A DNA stretch of 64,000 bases from Marinobacterium sp. LSUCC0821. GTDB taxonomy: Bacteria > Pseudomonadota > Gammaproteobacteria > Pseudomonadales > Balneatricaceae. The stretch lies in NCBI RefSeq assembly GCF_012848475.1, contig NZ_CP051666.1, positions 2,011,501 to 2,075,500 of the forward strand. Reading direction: 5' to 3'. Positions 53,901 to 63,861 of this stretch are shown here, one piece after another; within the stretch, counting starts at the first letter, position 1, and every line of letters begins with the position of its first letter. Both the position numbers and the translations under genes were made by a program. The notes below the pieces were generated by a model that made no database searches, was not told the DNA's origin, and saw only the letters and a program-made list of their open reading frames with translations.

Positions 53901-55559
53901 TTAGCTCATGCGGCGATACTTGATGCGCTCTGGCTGGTGATCTTTGCCGAAGCGTTTCTTGTAGTCTTCCGCGTACTCGGTGTAGTTACCTTCAAAGAAG
54001 GTTACTTGAGAATCACCTTCGTAGGCGATCATGTGAGTACAGATTCGGTCTAGGAACCAACGGTCGTGGGAGATAACTACCGCAGATCCTGGGAAGGCAA
54101 GAATTGCCTCTTCGAGTGCACGTAGTGTCTCGATGTCGAGGTCGTTGGTCGGTTCGTCGAGAAGAAGAACGTTACCGCCCTCTTTTAGCAGTTTAGCCAT
54201 GTGTAGACGGTTGCGTTCACCCCCTGACAGGTCTTTAACAAACTTCTGCTGATCTGATCCTTTGAAGTTGAAGCGACCACAGTATGCACGAGAAGGTGTG
54301 GTGTAGTTGCCGACAGTGATCATGTCTGAACCGTCAGAGATCTCTTGGAATACGGTCTTCTTGCCGTCTAGCTCTCGTGATTGGTTGACGTATGCAAGCT
54401 GCACAGTTGAACCAAGCTCTACGCTACCAGAATCTGGTTGCTCTTCACCTGCGATCATACGGAATAGGGTCGATTTACCCGCGCCGTTAGGACCGATGAT
54501 GCCGACAATAGCACCCGGTGGAATTGAGAAGTTTAGGTTTTCGAACAGTAGCTTGTCGCCGTAGCTCTTAGTCACATTGTTAAGCTCGATCACTTTGTCA
54601 CCTAGGCGTGGGCCAGGTGGAATGTAAATCTCTTGAGTTTCGTTGCGAGCCTGGAACTCTTTAGAGTTCATCTCTTCGAACTGTTTCAGACGTGCTTTCG
54701 ACTTAGACTGACGACCTTTAGCACCCTGGCGAACCCACTCAAGCTCCGCTTTAATTGCTTTCTGGTGAGCCGCTTCTTGCTTAGCTTCCTGCTCTAGGCG
54801 CGCATCTTTCTGCTCAAGCCAAGAGCTGTAGTTGCCCTCCCATGGAATACCATGGCCGCGGTCAAGTTCCAAAATCCAGCCAGCTGCGTTATCTAGGAAG
54901 TAACGGTCGTGGGTAATCGCTACCACGGTACCTGGGTACTCCTGAAGGAAACGCTCGATCCATGCGATAGATTCCGCATCCAAGTGGTTGGTAGGCTCGT
55001 CTAGAAGTAGCATGTCTGGGTGGTCTAGGAGTAGACGACATAGTGCTACACGGCGACGCTCACCACCCGATAGGTGTTTAACTTCTGCATCCCAAGGTGG
55101 CAAACGCATCGCATCAGCAGCACGCTCAAGCGCAGTATCTAGGTTGTGGCCATCTTTTGCAGTGATAAGGTTTTCAAGCTCTGCTTGACGCTTCGCAAGG
55201 GCATCGAAGTCAGCATCCTCTTCAGCGTATGCAGCGTAGACTTGATCAAGTTCAGTAAGCGCGTTCTTAACGTCTGCAACTGCCTCTTCAATTACTTCAC
55301 GAACCGTCTTGGTATCGTCTAGTTCTGGCTCCTGTGGTAGGTAGCCAACATTGATGCCTGGCATCGGACGCGCTTCACCAATGTAGTCCTGATCAACGCC
55401 TGCCATGATACGTAGCAGTGTTGATTTACCTGCACCGTTAAGACCAAGAACACCGATCTTAGCCCCAGGGAAGAATGAGAGAGATATATCTTTAAGAATC
55501 TCGCGTTTAGGTGGCACTACTTTGCCAACGCGATGCATCGAATAAACGTACTGAGCCAT
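53901..55559 (-). CDS. ettA: Energy-dependent translational throttle protein EttA (ABC-F)
   Basis: A 552-residue ABC-F protein that binds the ribosomal E site and gates early elongation by ATP/ADP level. Two ABC domains: Walker A GLNGAGKSTLLR (about 39) and GPNGAGKSTLFR (about 357), signatures LSGGERRRVAL and LSGGERNRLHM, Walker B LLLDEPTNHLD and LLLDEPTNDLD. The arm and P-site-interaction motif regions lie between (about 95-140 and 240-300). Length matches E. coli EttA (555). It is monocistronic, divergent from glyA. Confidence 0.96.
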   Translation of the reverse strand: MAQYVYSMHRVGKVVPPKREILKDISLSFFPGAKIGVLGLNGAGKSTLLRIMAGVDQDYIGEARPMPGINVGYLPQEPELDDTKTVREVIEEAVADVKNALTELDQVYAAYAEEDADFDALAKRQAELENLITAKDGHNLDTALERAADAMRLPPWDAEVKHLSGGERRRVALCRLLLDHPDMLLLDEPTNHLDAESIAWIERFLQEYPGTVVAITHDRYFLDNAAGWILELDRGHGIPWEGNYSSWLEQKDARLEQEAKQEAAHQKAIKAELEWVRQGAKGRQSKSKARLKQFEEMNSKEFQARNETQEIYIPPGPRLGDKVIELNNVTKSYGDKLLFENLNFSIPPGAIVGIIGPNGAGKSTLFRMIAGEEQPDSGSVELGSTVQLAYVNQSRELDGKKTVFQEISDGSDMITVGNYTTPSRAYCGRFNFKGSDQQKFVKDLSGGERNRLHMAKLLKEGGNVLLLDEPTNDLDIETLRALEEAILAFPGSAVVISHDRWFLDRICTHMIAYEGDSQVTFFEGNYTEYAEDYKKRFGKDHQPERIKYRRMS

Positions 55560-55697
55560 CAGGTTTACCTAGTTTTAAATTGATGCGCGAATTCTACCTT
55601 GCTGGCGCGATTATGGCCATTTTTACGCGGCTTAAGATGAGAAGTTCTATAGATAAGATGGAGTGCAATTCATGTGCTTTTTAAGCTCAAAATGTCA

Positions 55698-55703
55698 TAT
55701 AAT
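55698..55703 (+). promoter_or_regulatory. Possible -10 box of glyA
   Basis: A perfect TATAAT is 88 bp before the glyA ATG. The -35 position (TGCTTT, 17 bp upstream) is a poor match, so an activator or extended element may be needed. Confidence 0.35.
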
Positions 55704-55790
55704 TCCGCCCATCTTATTTTTGAGTAGATCTCTTGGGTGAAAATAGAGCCCTCGAGACGTTTTACTCGCAAATCTAAACAGGGGACCTTC

Positions 55791-57047
55791 ATGTTTACTA
55801 AGGATATGAACATTGCTAGCTACGACGCAGAACTTTGGTCTGCGATGCAAGCTGAAGAGAAGCGCCAGGAAGAGCACATTGAGCTTATCGCTTCTGAGAA
55901 CTACACCTCGCCACGCGTAATGCAGGCTCAGGGTTCAGTTCTAACTAACAAGTACGCTGAAGGTTACCCAGCAAAACGCTACTACGGTGGTTGTGAATAC
56001 GTTGATATCGCTGAAGATCTAGCGATCAATCGCGCTAAAGAGCTATTCGGTGCAACTTACGCAAACGTACAGCCACACTCAGGTTCACAGGCTAACGCTG
56101 CTGTTTACATGGCACTTTGTCAGCCAGGTGATACGGTTCTTGGTATGAGCTTAGCGCACGGTGGTCACCTAACTCACGGTGCAGCTGTATCTTTCTCTGG
56201 TCGTATCTACAACGCAGTTCAGTACGGCTTGAACCCAGAAACAGGTGAGATCGATTACGCTGAAGTTGAGCGTCTAGCGGTTGAGCACAAACCAAAAATG
56301 ATCGTTGCAGGTTTCTCTGCCTACTCACGTATCGTTGATTGGGCTAAGTTCCGTGAAATCGCTGACAAAGTGGGTGCTTACCTGTTTGTCGATATGGCTC
56401 ACATTGCAGGCCTAGTTGCTGCTGGTGTTTACCCAAGCCCACTAGCTTTCGCAGACGTTGTAACGACAACAACTCACAAAACCCTTGGTGGGCCACGTGG
56501 CGGTCTGATTCTTTCATCTAACGCAGACGAAGAGCTTCAGAAGAAACTTAACTTTGCAGTATTCCCAGAATCTCAGGGTGGTCCATTGATGCACGTTATC
56601 GCTGCTAAAGCGGTATGTTTCAAAGAGGCGATGGAGCCAGAGTGGAAGGCGTATCAGGCACAGGTTGTTAAGAATGCTCAGGCGATGGCTAAAGTGTTCC
56701 TAGATCGCGGTTTTGATGTGGTTTCTGGCGGTACTGATGACCACCTATTCCTACTTAGCCTTATCGGCAAAGAGTACAGCGGTAAGGATGCGGATGCTGC
56801 ACTAGGTCGCGCTAACATCACTGTTAACAAAAACTCTGTACCAAATGACCCACGCTCACCATTTGTGACTTCGGGTCTTCGTATCGGTACTCCAGCGGTA
56901 ACTCGCCGTGGCTTCAAAGAAGCTGAAGTGGCTGAGCTAACAAACTGGATCTGTGATGTTCTTGATAACATCAACGATGAAGCAGTCATTGCACGTGTTA
57001 AAGGTCAGGTACAGACTATCTGTGCTAAGTACCCTGTATACGCATAA
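55791..57047 (+). CDS. glyA: Serine hydroxymethyltransferase
   Basis: A PLP enzyme converting serine and tetrahydrofolate to glycine and methylene-THF. The 418 residues start at ATG 55791 with an AGGGG site; an earlier in-frame start at 55737 would add an unlikely 18 residues. [40 protein letters not shown] and the PLP lysine in [16 protein letters not shown] are diagnostic (quoted as [18 protein letters not shown] and [14 protein letters not shown]). Codon bias indicates high expression. Confidence 0.98.
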   Translation: MFTKDMNIASYDAELWSAMQAEEKRQEEHIELIASENYTSPRVMQAQGSVLTNKYAEGYPAKRYYGGCEYVDIAEDLAINRAKELFGATYANVQPHSGSQANAAVYMALCQPGDTVLGMSLAHGGHLTHGAAVSFSGRIYNAVQYGLNPETGEIDYAEVERLAVEHKPKMIVAGFSAYSRIVDWAKFREIADKVGAYLFVDMAHIAGLVAAGVYPSPLAFADVVTTTTHKTLGGPRGGLILSSNADEELQKKLNFAVFPESQGGPLMHVIAAKAVCFKEAMEPEWKAYQAQVVKNAQAMAKVFLDRGFDVVSGGTDDHLFLLSLIGKEYSGKDADAALGRANITVNKNSVPNDPRSPFVTSGLRIGTPAVTRRGFKEAEVAELTNWICDVLDNINDEAVIARVKGQVQTICAKYPVYA

Positions 57048-57098
57048 GTGATACTGTTTAGGTGCGTTGAGTCTTTAGGCTCTAGCACCTAGAATACG

Positions 57099-57123
57099 AA
57101 GGCTCGCAACTGCGAGCCTTTTT
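57099..57123 (+). terminator. glyA terminator
   Basis: AAGGCTCGCA (57099-57108) pairs with TGCGAGCCTT (57111-57120), followed by TTT. A second hairpin AGGTGC/GCACCT (57060-57090) lies just upstream. Confidence 0.85.
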
Positions 57124-57187
57124 GCGCTCTTTAACCTACAACTGATTTAGTAACTTTAAATCAGTTTCGACGAACGACGAGGTCTCT

Positions 57188-57742
57188 ATGCATTGCCCCT
57201 ACTGTGGCGCATCGGATACTAAGGTAAACGATTCTCGGCTTGTGGCTGAAGGCCAGCAGGTGCGTCGTCGTCGTGAATGTGTCAGTTGTCACGAGCGTTT
57301 CACCACCTTCGAAGCGGCAGAACTATTGATGCCGCGTCTGATCAAAAATGATGGAATGCGCCAGCCCTTCGATGAAGAGAAGCTGCGCTCGGGTGTTTTG
57401 CGTGCCCTTGAAAAGCGTCCGGTCAGCATGGAAGAGATTGAAGCCTGTGTGAATCGCGTTAAGCAGCGTCTGCGAGCGCCTGGCGAGCGTGAACTGCCAT
57501 CTAAAATGGTAGGCGAAGCGGTAATGGCAGAGCTGCGTGCTCTGGATCAGGTGGCCTATGTCCGCTTTGCATCGGTCTACCGCGACTTCCAAGATATTAA
57601 TGAATTTAAACTCGAGATTGAGCGTCTTTCTGTGCCTGAAGAGCTCGATCATGCAACTACCTCCAAGCCGGTGCGCCAGCGTCGCAGCAAAAGCGATGCG
57701 CAGGATGTGCCTGAGAGCCCAGATCTATTCGGTGACGCCTAG
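57188..57742 (+). CDS. nrdR: Transcriptional repressor NrdR
   Basis: A zinc-finger/ATP-cone repressor of ribonucleotide reductase genes. [18 protein letters not shown] and [17 protein letters not shown] form the N-terminal zinc ribbon with four cysteines, followed by an ATP-cone (about 49-139, starting [19 protein letters not shown]). The 184-residue length is slightly long because of a charged tail ([20 protein letters not shown]). It lies 2 bp before ribD, the usual nrdR-rib order. Confidence 0.97.
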   Translation: MHCPYCGASDTKVNDSRLVAEGQQVRRRRECVSCHERFTTFEAAELLMPRLIKNDGMRQPFDEEKLRSGVLRALEKRPVSMEEIEACVNRVKQRLRAPGERELPSKMVGEAVMAELRALDQVAYVRFASVYRDFQDINEFKLEIERLSVPEELDHATTSKPVRQRRSKSDAQDVPESPDLFGDA

Positions 57743-57744
57743 TC

Positions 57745-58857
57745 ATGTCGAACTTCACCGTCCAAGACCGCCAATTCATGGCGCGTGCCATTGAACTTGC
57801 TGCACGCGGAACCTACACCACGGATCCTAATCCACGTGTTGGGTGTGTATTGGTGCGTGATGGTGAGGTGATCGGTGAAGGGTATCATCAGCGTGCTGGT
57901 GAAGGGCACGCTGAAGTGAATGCTTTGCGTGCTGTTGGTGGTGTTGCCACTGGAGCTACGGCTTATGTCACGCTTGAACCTTGCAGCCACTATGGGCGCA
58001 CGCCCCCCTGTGCTGAAGGGTTAATCAAGTCCGGTGTAGTTCGTGTTATCGCTGCGATGGTCGATCCTAATCCAGAGGTGGCAGGTCGAGGTTTAGCAAT
58101 GCTAAACGCTGCTGGAATTGAGACATCAAGTGGGCTCTTAGAGTCGCAAGCTCGTGACTTAAATCGAGGTTTTTTGTCTCGTATGGAACGTCAGCGTCCC
58201 TATGTTCGACTTAAACTTGCTATTTCAGCTGATGGACGAACTGCGATGGCCTCTGGTGAGTCGCAGTGGATTACAGGGGCACAAGCGCGTGCTGATGTGC
58301 AGCGCCTTCGTGCTCGCAGTAGTGCAATCCTGACAGGTATAGGTTCTATCCTTTCGGATGACTCCTCATTGACGGTGCGTAGCGATGAGTTAAGTGAATA
58401 CGTGAAGCCAAGTGTTGGCGAGCGCCAACCGCTGCGCGTAGTGCTGGATTCCAAAGGCCGAATCCCTGCGAACGCAAAGATATTGAATCAGCCGGGTCGA
58501 ACACTGGTTGTCACCGGTCCTGATGTTTCGCTGCCAGAAAGCGTCGAGCAGTGTCAGATGCCTCTAGTTGATGGCCAGTTAGATTTGAGCGCTGTTATTA
58601 AGCACCTTGCTCTCAATGAGGGGTGTAACGAACTCTTGGTTGAGTGCGGCGCTGAGCTTGCTGGCGCAATGATTAGCAACAAACTAGTCGATGAGATGGT
58701 GGTCTATATGGCACCCAAACTGATGGGCAATTTGGCGCGCCCGTTGGCCGTTCTACCCTTTGATCTTATGAGTGAAACGGTTGAGCTTGAGCTTAAAGAT
58801 CTTCGCCAGCTTGGCCAGGATATACGTTTCACCTGGACCTATAAGGAGTCACGCTGA
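57745..58857 (+). CDS. ribD: Bifunctional riboflavin pathway deaminase/reductase
   Basis: RibD deaminates and then reduces the pyrimidine product of GTP cyclohydrolase II. The 370 residues have an N-terminal deaminase (GEGHAEVNALRAVG and PCSHYGRTPPCAEGL zinc ligands) and a C-terminal reductase (from about 148: RPYVRLKLAISADGRTA, SQWITGAQARADVQ, LLVECGAELAGAMI). Its stop overlaps the ribE start by one base. Confidence 0.97.
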   Translation: MSNFTVQDRQFMARAIELAARGTYTTDPNPRVGCVLVRDGEVIGEGYHQRAGEGHAEVNALRAVGGVATGATAYVTLEPCSHYGRTPPCAEGLIKSGVVRVIAAMVDPNPEVAGRGLAMLNAAGIETSSGLLESQARDLNRGFLSRMERQRPYVRLKLAISADGRTAMASGESQWITGAQARADVQRLRARSSAILTGIGSILSDDSSLTVRSDELSEYVKPSVGERQPLRVVLDSKGRIPANAKILNQPGRTLVVTGPDVSLPESVEQCQMPLVDGQLDLSAVIKHLALNEGCNELLVECGAELAGAMISNKLVDEMVVYMAPKLMGNLARPLAVLPFDLMSETVELELKDLRQLGQDIRFTWTYKESR

Positions 58858-59522
58858 TGTTTACTGGAATTATTGAGGCGGTAGGTGAGGTTGCATCAGC
58901 TCAGGACGTTGGTGGGGATCTGCGATTAACGCTCGCTGTGGGCTCGCTTGATATGAGTGATGTCCAACTGGGCGACAGTATTGCGACCAACGGTGTCTGT
59001 TTAACCGTTGTTGATATGGATAGTGCCCATTTTACTGCCGATGTATCCCAGGAGAGCTTGGCGCACACCCGCTTAGCTCAGCTCCAAGTAGGTGAGGCGG
59101 TTAATTTAGAGAAAGCCTTGCTGCCAACTACGCGTTTGGGTGGCCATTTGGTATCAGGTCACGTGGATGGCTTAGGTGTGGTTAAGTCGATCGCTAAAGA
59201 TGCTCGCTCGGTGCGAATTTCAATCGAAGCACCACAATCTCTCGCTCGGTATATCGCGCACAAGGGATCGGTTACAATAGATGGCGTTAGCTTAACTGTG
59301 AATGCCGTTGAGAACGCTGTGTTCTCTCTGAACATCGTGCCACACACAGCGGAAAGTACGATTATTCGTAACTACAAAGCGGGTGATGAAGTGCATATCG
59401 AAGTCGATATGATTGCGCGTTACCTGGAACGTTTACTCAGTGCACCTGCGTCGACTGCAGACTCGGGTGAGGGCGTTACACTCGAGCTGCTCGCCTCTGC
59501 AGGCTACCTGCGCGGGCGTTAA
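58857..59522 (+). CDS. ribE: Riboflavin synthase, alpha subunit
   Basis: It dismutates two lumazine molecules into riboflavin. The 221 residues consist of two lumazine-binding barrels: MFTGIIEAVGEV with NGVCLTVV and VSQESLAHTRL (about 1-97), and GGHLVSGHVDGLG with KGSVTIDGVSLTVN and VPHTAESTI (about 98-195). The order ribD-ribE-ribB-ribH matches a complete riboflavin operon. Confidence 0.97.
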   Translation: MFTGIIEAVGEVASAQDVGGDLRLTLAVGSLDMSDVQLGDSIATNGVCLTVVDMDSAHFTADVSQESLAHTRLAQLQVGEAVNLEKALLPTTRLGGHLVSGHVDGLGVVKSIAKDARSVRISIEAPQSLARYIAHKGSVTIDGVSLTVNAVENAVFSLNIVPHTAESTIIRNYKAGDEVHIEVDMIARYLERLLSAPASTADSGEGVTLELLASAGYLRGR

Positions 59523-59547
59523 TATTACTAAGAGCTTAGGAATGACT

Positions 59548-60663
59548 ATGCAACTTAACACCGTCGAAGAGTTAATCGACGATATCCGTCAGGGCAAAAT
59601 GGTTATCCTGATGGATGACGAAGACCGTGAGAATGAAGGTGATCTGGTTATCGCTGCCGAGATGGTGCGTCCAGATGATATTAACTTCATGGCTAAAAAT
59701 GCGCGTGGTCTTATCTGTCTTACACTGACGCGCGACCATTGTGAGCGCCTCAAGTTGCCGTTGATGGTCCAGAGCAACGGCGCAGCATACTCGACCAATT
59801 TCACTGTCTCTATCGAAGCGGCAGAGGGTGTGACTACGGGTATCTCTGCAGCTGATCGTGCCCACACTGTTCGTACAGCCGTGCGTGCTGATGCTCAGCC
59901 TAAAGATATCGTACAGCCAGGCCACATCTTTCCATTGATGGCACAGCCAGGTGGTGTATTGAGCCGTGCTGGCCATACTGAAGCGGGTTGTGATCTTGCT
60001 CGTCTTGCCGGCATGAGTGCAGCATCAGTCATTGTCGAAGTGATGAACGAAGATGGCACCATGGCGCGCCGTCCTGATCTAGAGCTGTTCGCAAAAGAGC
60101 ATAACCTTAAGATCGGTACTATCGCCGACCTTATTCAGTATCGTACAGCCAATGAGCGCACCGTAACTGTCTCTGAAAAAGGGCAGATTGCGACCGACTA
60201 TGGTCAGTTTGATTTCACTCTGTTCCATGACGAGATTCTTGGTTGTAACCACTTGGCGATGCACCTTGGTGAAATCAAACACGATGAGCCAACGCTTGTT
60301 CGTGTTCACAACCGTACTGAAGTGCTTCGCGATGTTGTTGGTGTTGCTGCGGATACAGAGCCAAAGTGGACGCTGCGTAAAGCGCTAGAGAAAATTGCCC
60401 AGGAAGGTAAGGGTGTTGCCCTGTTGATCGATAGCGGTCGCCGAGTTGATCTTGGTGATGCCCTATCAACAATCAATCAAGGTGGTAAACCTTCAAAAGT
60501 GAATGTGAACGCGTCAGGTGCCTACCTGACAGTCGGTACAGGTTCACAGATTCTACGTGATCTTGGTGTGGGGAAAATGCGCCTACTTAGCTCACCAATG
60601 AAATTTAACGCGATCTCAGGTTTCGACCTTGAGATTGAAGAATATATCCCTTTTACAGAGTGA
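59548..60663 (+). CDS. ribBX: 3,4-dihydroxy-2-butanone-4-phosphate synthase with degenerate GTP cyclohydrolase II domain (RibBX type)
   Basis: The N-terminal RibB domain (about 1-200) makes dihydroxybutanone phosphate, with [26 protein letters not shown] and [14 protein letters not shown]. The C-terminal domain resembles GTP cyclohydrolase II in fold but has lost the zinc cysteines: no SECLTGDxxxSxRCDC motif, only [12 protein letters not shown] in that place. So only the first reaction is expected. A separate complete ribA is at 63160. The start chosen, ATG 59548, has AGGA 6 bp upstream; ATG 59542 overlaps that site. Confidence 0.9.
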   Translation: MQLNTVEELIDDIRQGKMVILMDDEDRENEGDLVIAAEMVRPDDINFMAKNARGLICLTLTRDHCERLKLPLMVQSNGAAYSTNFTVSIEAAEGVTTGISAADRAHTVRTAVRADAQPKDIVQPGHIFPLMAQPGGVLSRAGHTEAGCDLARLAGMSAASVIVEVMNEDGTMARRPDLELFAKEHNLKIGTIADLIQYRTANERTVTVSEKGQIATDYGQFDFTLFHDEILGCNHLAMHLGEIKHDEPTLVRVHNRTEVLRDVVGVAADTEPKWTLRKALEKIAQEGKGVALLIDSGRRVDLGDALSTINQGGKPSKVNVNASGAYLTVGTGSQILRDLGVGKMRLLSSPMKFNAISGFDLEIEEYIPFTE

Positions 60664-60670
60664 AAAAAGC

Positions 60671-61144
60671 ATGAGTGTAAAGGTAGTTGAAGGCGATTTC
60701 GTCGCTGCTAATGGTCGCTACACAATCGTTGTAGGCCGTTTCAATTCATTTGTTGTTGAGAGCCTATTGGAAGGCGCAATCGATGTTCTTAAACGCCATG
60801 GCGTTGCTGAAGATAACATCCGTATTGTGCGTGTTCCTGGTGCATTCGAAATCCCACTAGCGGTTAAACGCGTAGCACAGCAGAAGCAGGATGATGCCAT
60901 CATCGCTCTTGGCGCTGTGATTCGTGGTGGTACGCCTCACTTTGAGTACGTTTCTAATGAAGCGTCTAAAGGCGTTGCGCAGGTATCTCTAGACTTTGAT
61001 ATCCCAGTCGCAAACGGCGTGCTAACTGTGAACTCTATTGAGCAAGCGATTGAGCGTTCGGGCACTAAAGCGGGTAACAAAGGTGCTGAAGCTGCACTCT
61101 CAGCTGTAGAGATGGTTAGCCTGCTTCGTCAGCTTGAGGTTTAA
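60671..61144 (+). CDS. ribH: 6,7-dimethyl-8-ribityllumazine synthase
   Basis: It condenses the butanone phosphate and the pyrimidine to lumazine. The 157 residues start at ATG 60671. [50 protein letters not shown] and [17 protein letters not shown] are lumazine-synthase hallmarks, including the catalytic His in PHFEYV. It lies 7 bp after ribBX and 1 bp before nusB. Confidence 0.97.
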   Translation: MSVKVVEGDFVAANGRYTIVVGRFNSFVVESLLEGAIDVLKRHGVAEDNIRIVRVPGAFEIPLAVKRVAQQKQDDAIIALGAVIRGGTPHFEYVSNEASKGVAQVSLDFDIPVANGVLTVNSIEQAIERSGTKAGNKGAEAALSAVEMVSLLRQLEV

Positions 61145-61145
61145 G

Positions 61146-61619
61146 ATGAGCGAAGAACAAGCTCCTAAGCGTAAAAAGGTTTCAAACACCGAGAAGCGTC
61201 GTAATGCACGTAGCTTCACGCTTCAAGCGCTCTACTCGCAAGAGTTAACGCAGAACCCTACCAATGAAGTAGAAGCACATTTCCGTGTAGATAATGACAT
61301 GTCAGAAACAGACGTGCCGCTATTCTCGGAGCTACTACAGGGCATCAACACCCAGAAGGCGGATCTTGATAAAGCCTTTGAGATCTACCTAGACCGTCGT
61401 GTTGATGAGCTAGACCCAATTGAGCTTAGTATCCTTCGTATCGGTAGCTTCGAGCTGATCAACCGTATCGAAGTACCTTACAAAGTGGCTATTAACGAAA
61501 GCGTTGAGCTTGCCAAAATCTTTGGTGCGACTGACAGTCACCGTTATGTAAACGGTGTGTTGGATAAGTTGGCACAGAAAGTTCGTATGGTTGAGATCAA
61601 GGCTAACCGCGGTAAGTAA
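61146..61619 (+). CDS. nusB: Transcription antitermination factor NusB
   Basis: NusB with NusE binds boxA RNA in rRNA antitermination. The 157 residues start at ATG 61146. The N-terminal KRRNARSFTLQALYSQELT has the RNA-binding Arg-rich helix, and ELSILRIGSFELINR, VPYKVAINESVELAKIFG and YVNGVLDKLAQ are conserved. It overlaps thiL by one base. Confidence 0.96.
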   Translation: MSEEQAPKRKKVSNTEKRRNARSFTLQALYSQELTQNPTNEVEAHFRVDNDMSETDVPLFSELLQGINTQKADLDKAFEIYLDRRVDELDPIELSILRIGSFELINRIEVPYKVAINESVELAKIFGATDSHRYVNGVLDKLAQKVRMVEIKANRGK

Positions 61620-62590
61620 TGCTGGGCGAATTTGAGATAATTCGTCGCTACTTTGCAAATGCCAGTGGCGATCATCCCCAAGTCCAACTTGGAATTGGGG
61701 ATGATTGTGCCCTAACCACTCTTCCCCCAGATACTCAACTTGCTCTATCCATCGATACTCTGGTGGAAGGTGTCCACTTTCTTCCTGATATTGCCCCTGC
61801 TGATCTTGCTTGGCGACTTTTAGGCTCGGCGGTGAGTGATTTGGCTGCGATGGGTGCCTCTCCTGCATGGATAACCTTAGCACTCACTTTGAAAGATTCG
61901 GACAGTGAGTGGTTAGAGCAGTTCTCTAAAGGGCTCTCTGAGGCATGTCATCAGTATGGCGTCACCCTCATTGGCGGCGATACCACATCGGGATCGATTA
62001 ATGTCCTCTCTGCTCAGGTTCACGGTTTTGTGGAGACTGGAAAGGGGTTAAAACGTTCTGGTGCACAGCCAGGCGATCTGATTTTTGTCAGTGGCTCTTT
62101 AGGTGATTCACGTGCTGGGCTTGCTACCCTAAAGGGCGAGTTAGACGCTAATGAGTATCTATTAACTCGTTACCTGCGCCCGACACCAAGAGTTGAGCTT
62201 GGAGTGGCTTTACGCGATATTGCTTCAGCGGCGATAGATATCTCAGATGGCTTATTGGCAGATCTTGGGCATATTCTCGAGCAATCTCAGATGGCTGCTG
62301 AATTAGAGTGTAGCCAGTTGCCGATTTCAGAAGTGCTGGCGCAATCTGTCTCTAAGCCCTATGCGGATCATTGGGCATTAACGGGTGGTGAAGATTTTGA
62401 ACTCTGCTTTACAGTGCCCTCTGAAATGAGAGCTTCTGTAGCAGAGCTGGCTAAAGCCCTCTCTTTGAATCTGACCGAGATCGGCTGCATAGTTGCTGGT
62501 GAGGGGGTTCATCTCACCGATAATGGAGTCTCTATAGCTCTTCCTGAGACATTCGGATTTGACCATTTTCACAAGCAAGGTAACCCTTGA
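61619..62590 (+). CDS. thiL: Thiamine-monophosphate kinase
   Basis: It phosphorylates thiamine monophosphate to the pyrophosphate cofactor. The 323 residues have the ATP-binding IGDDCALTTLPPD (about 27-39), the metal Asp cluster SIDTLVEGVHFL and GGDTTSG, and AAIDISDGLLADLGHIL. The C-terminal TGGEDFELCFTVP is conserved. It is in the nusB-thiL-pgpA order common in gammaproteobacteria. Confidence 0.97.
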   Translation: MLGEFEIIRRYFANASGDHPQVQLGIGDDCALTTLPPDTQLALSIDTLVEGVHFLPDIAPADLAWRLLGSAVSDLAAMGASPAWITLALTLKDSDSEWLEQFSKGLSEACHQYGVTLIGGDTTSGSINVLSAQVHGFVETGKGLKRSGAQPGDLIFVSGSLGDSRAGLATLKGELDANEYLLTRYLRPTPRVELGVALRDIASAAIDISDGLLADLGHILEQSQMAAELECSQLPISEVLAQSVSKPYADHWALTGGEDFELCFTVPSEMRASVAELAKALSLNLTEIGCIVAGEGVHLTDNGVSIALPETFGFDHFHKQGNP

Positions 62591-62591
62591 T

Positions 62592-63068
62592 ATGAGTAAA
62601 ACTCCAGCCTCAATTTGGCGTAATCCTATCCATTTTCTAGCCTTTGGGTTGGGCAGTGGTGCCGCTCCGAAAGCGCCCGGCACCTTTGGAACGCTTGCTG
62701 CAATTCCGCTCTGGTTGTTGTTTGCTGATCTTCCAATCCTCTCCTATATTGCACTGATCGTTGTGGCATCTCTGGTCGGGATTTGGCTATGTGGGCAGAC
62801 CTCAAAAGATCTGGGCGTGCATGATCACGGCGGCATTGTTTGGGATGAGTTTGTAGGCCTATGGATTACCTACATTGCACTTCCTGAGGGTTGGGTATGG
62901 GTGTTGTTTGGGTTCCTACTCTTCCGCCTGTTCGACATTTGGAAGCCTTGGCCAATCGGTTGGGCTGATAGCAAGGTTAGTGGTGGCTTGGGCATCATGC
63001 TTGATGATATCTTGGCCGGTTTTATGGCCCTAGGTGTACTTCAGGCGGTAAACTATCTACTAATTTAA
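62592..63068 (+). CDS. pgpA: Phosphatidylglycerophosphatase A
   Basis: An inner-membrane phosphatase that makes phosphatidylglycerol. The 158 residues start at ATG 62592. NPIHFLAFGLGSGAAPKAPGTFGTLAAI is the family N terminus (quoted as FLAFGLGSGAAPKAPGTFG), DHGGIVWDEFVGLW carries the metal acids, and RLFDIWKPWPIGWAD is the C-terminal signature. Three to four hydrophobic helices are visible. It follows thiL by 1 bp. Confidence 0.96.
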   Translation: MSKTPASIWRNPIHFLAFGLGSGAAPKAPGTFGTLAAIPLWLLFADLPILSYIALIVVASLVGIWLCGQTSKDLGVHDHGGIVWDEFVGLWITYIALPEGWVWVLFGFLLFRLFDIWKPWPIGWADSKVSGGLGIMLDDILAGFMALGVLQAVNYLLI

Positions 63069-63159
63069 AGAATCCGGAACCCAATCCTTAACGTAACATC
63101 ATAAACTTGGGTTCAGAGTGATTAACCGGCGTATGGAAATGCCGAATGAGGATTTTACA

Positions 63160-63771
63160 GTGAGTATCAAATTTGTAGCAGAGTCAAAATTGCCAACACC
63201 CATGGGTGTGTTTCGCATGGTTGGCTTTGAAGATACTGAAACCGGCAAGGAGCATGTTGCTCTTGTTTACGGTGATGTAGCGGGTGATACCCCGGTCTTG
63301 GCGCGTATGCATTCAGAGTGTTTAACGGGTGATGCACTGTTTAGTTTGCGTTGCGACTGTGGATTTCAGCTGCAAGAGGCGCTTAAGCGCATCGCAGAGC
63401 AGGGTGCAGGTGTACTGCTATATCTTCGCCAAGAGGGGCGCGGTATCGGTCTTTTAAACAAGATTCGTGCTTACAACCTTCAAGATGGCGGTTGCGATAC
63501 CGTTGAGGCGAACGAAAAGCTGGGCTTTGCGGCTGATATGCGAGACTACTCTATGTGTCAGCCGATGTTGGAACATCTAGGCGTTAAAAGCGTCAACCTG
63601 ATGACCAATAACCCTCGCAAGGTAGATGCACTAGCGCGGTACGGTGTGAACGTATCAGAACGTGAACCTCTTCAGGTAGGTAAAAACCGATACAACGAAC
63701 ACTACCTCGAGACCAAGATGGGTAAGTTAGGTCATATGATGACAGAGGTTCATTTTAAGCCTGACGCTTAA
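63160..63771 (+). CDS. ribA: GTP cyclohydrolase II
   Basis: It opens GTP, the first committed step of riboflavin synthesis. From the GTG at 63160 the product is 203 residues (E. coli RibA 196). [20 protein letters not shown] aligns with the E. coli N terminus. [19 protein letters not shown] supplies the three zinc cysteines, [16 protein letters not shown] the catalytic Arg and GTP contacts, and [12 protein letters not shown] the C-terminal part. Alternative starts are ATG 63139 or 63133 and GTG 63118. It supplies the activity lost from the RibBX C-terminal domain. Confidence 0.95.
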   Translation: MSIKFVAESKLPTPMGVFRMVGFEDTETGKEHVALVYGDVAGDTPVLARMHSECLTGDALFSLRCDCGFQLQEALKRIAEQGAGVLLYLRQEGRGIGLLNKIRAYNLQDGGCDTVEANEKLGFAADMRDYSMCQPMLEHLGVKSVNLMTNNPRKVDALARYGVNVSEREPLQVGKNRYNEHYLETKMGKLGHMMTEVHFKPDA

Positions 63772-63794
63772 TTTGAGTGATGTTTGAATACTCT

Positions 63795-63824
63795 AAACGC
63801 CTTGCAATTACGCAGGGCGTTTTA
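63795..63824 (+). terminator. ribA terminator
   Basis: AAACGCC (63795-63801) pairs with GGCGTTT (63816-63822), extended by TTGC/GCAG (one G-T pair) around AATTAC, with a short T run. Confidence 0.75.
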
Positions 63825-63861
63825 GTTTTCGGAAGAGGCTTTTAGCTGCTCTTAATGGTTT

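Noticed and set aside
57048-57187. FMN riboswitch before the riboflavin operon
   Set aside because: The conserved RFN sequence blocks are absent; only glyA terminator hairpins are visible.
59413-59547. Extended TTG start for the ribBX gene
   Set aside because: It would overlap the ribE end in another frame; the conserved RibB N terminus begins at 59548 with AGGA 6 bp upstream.
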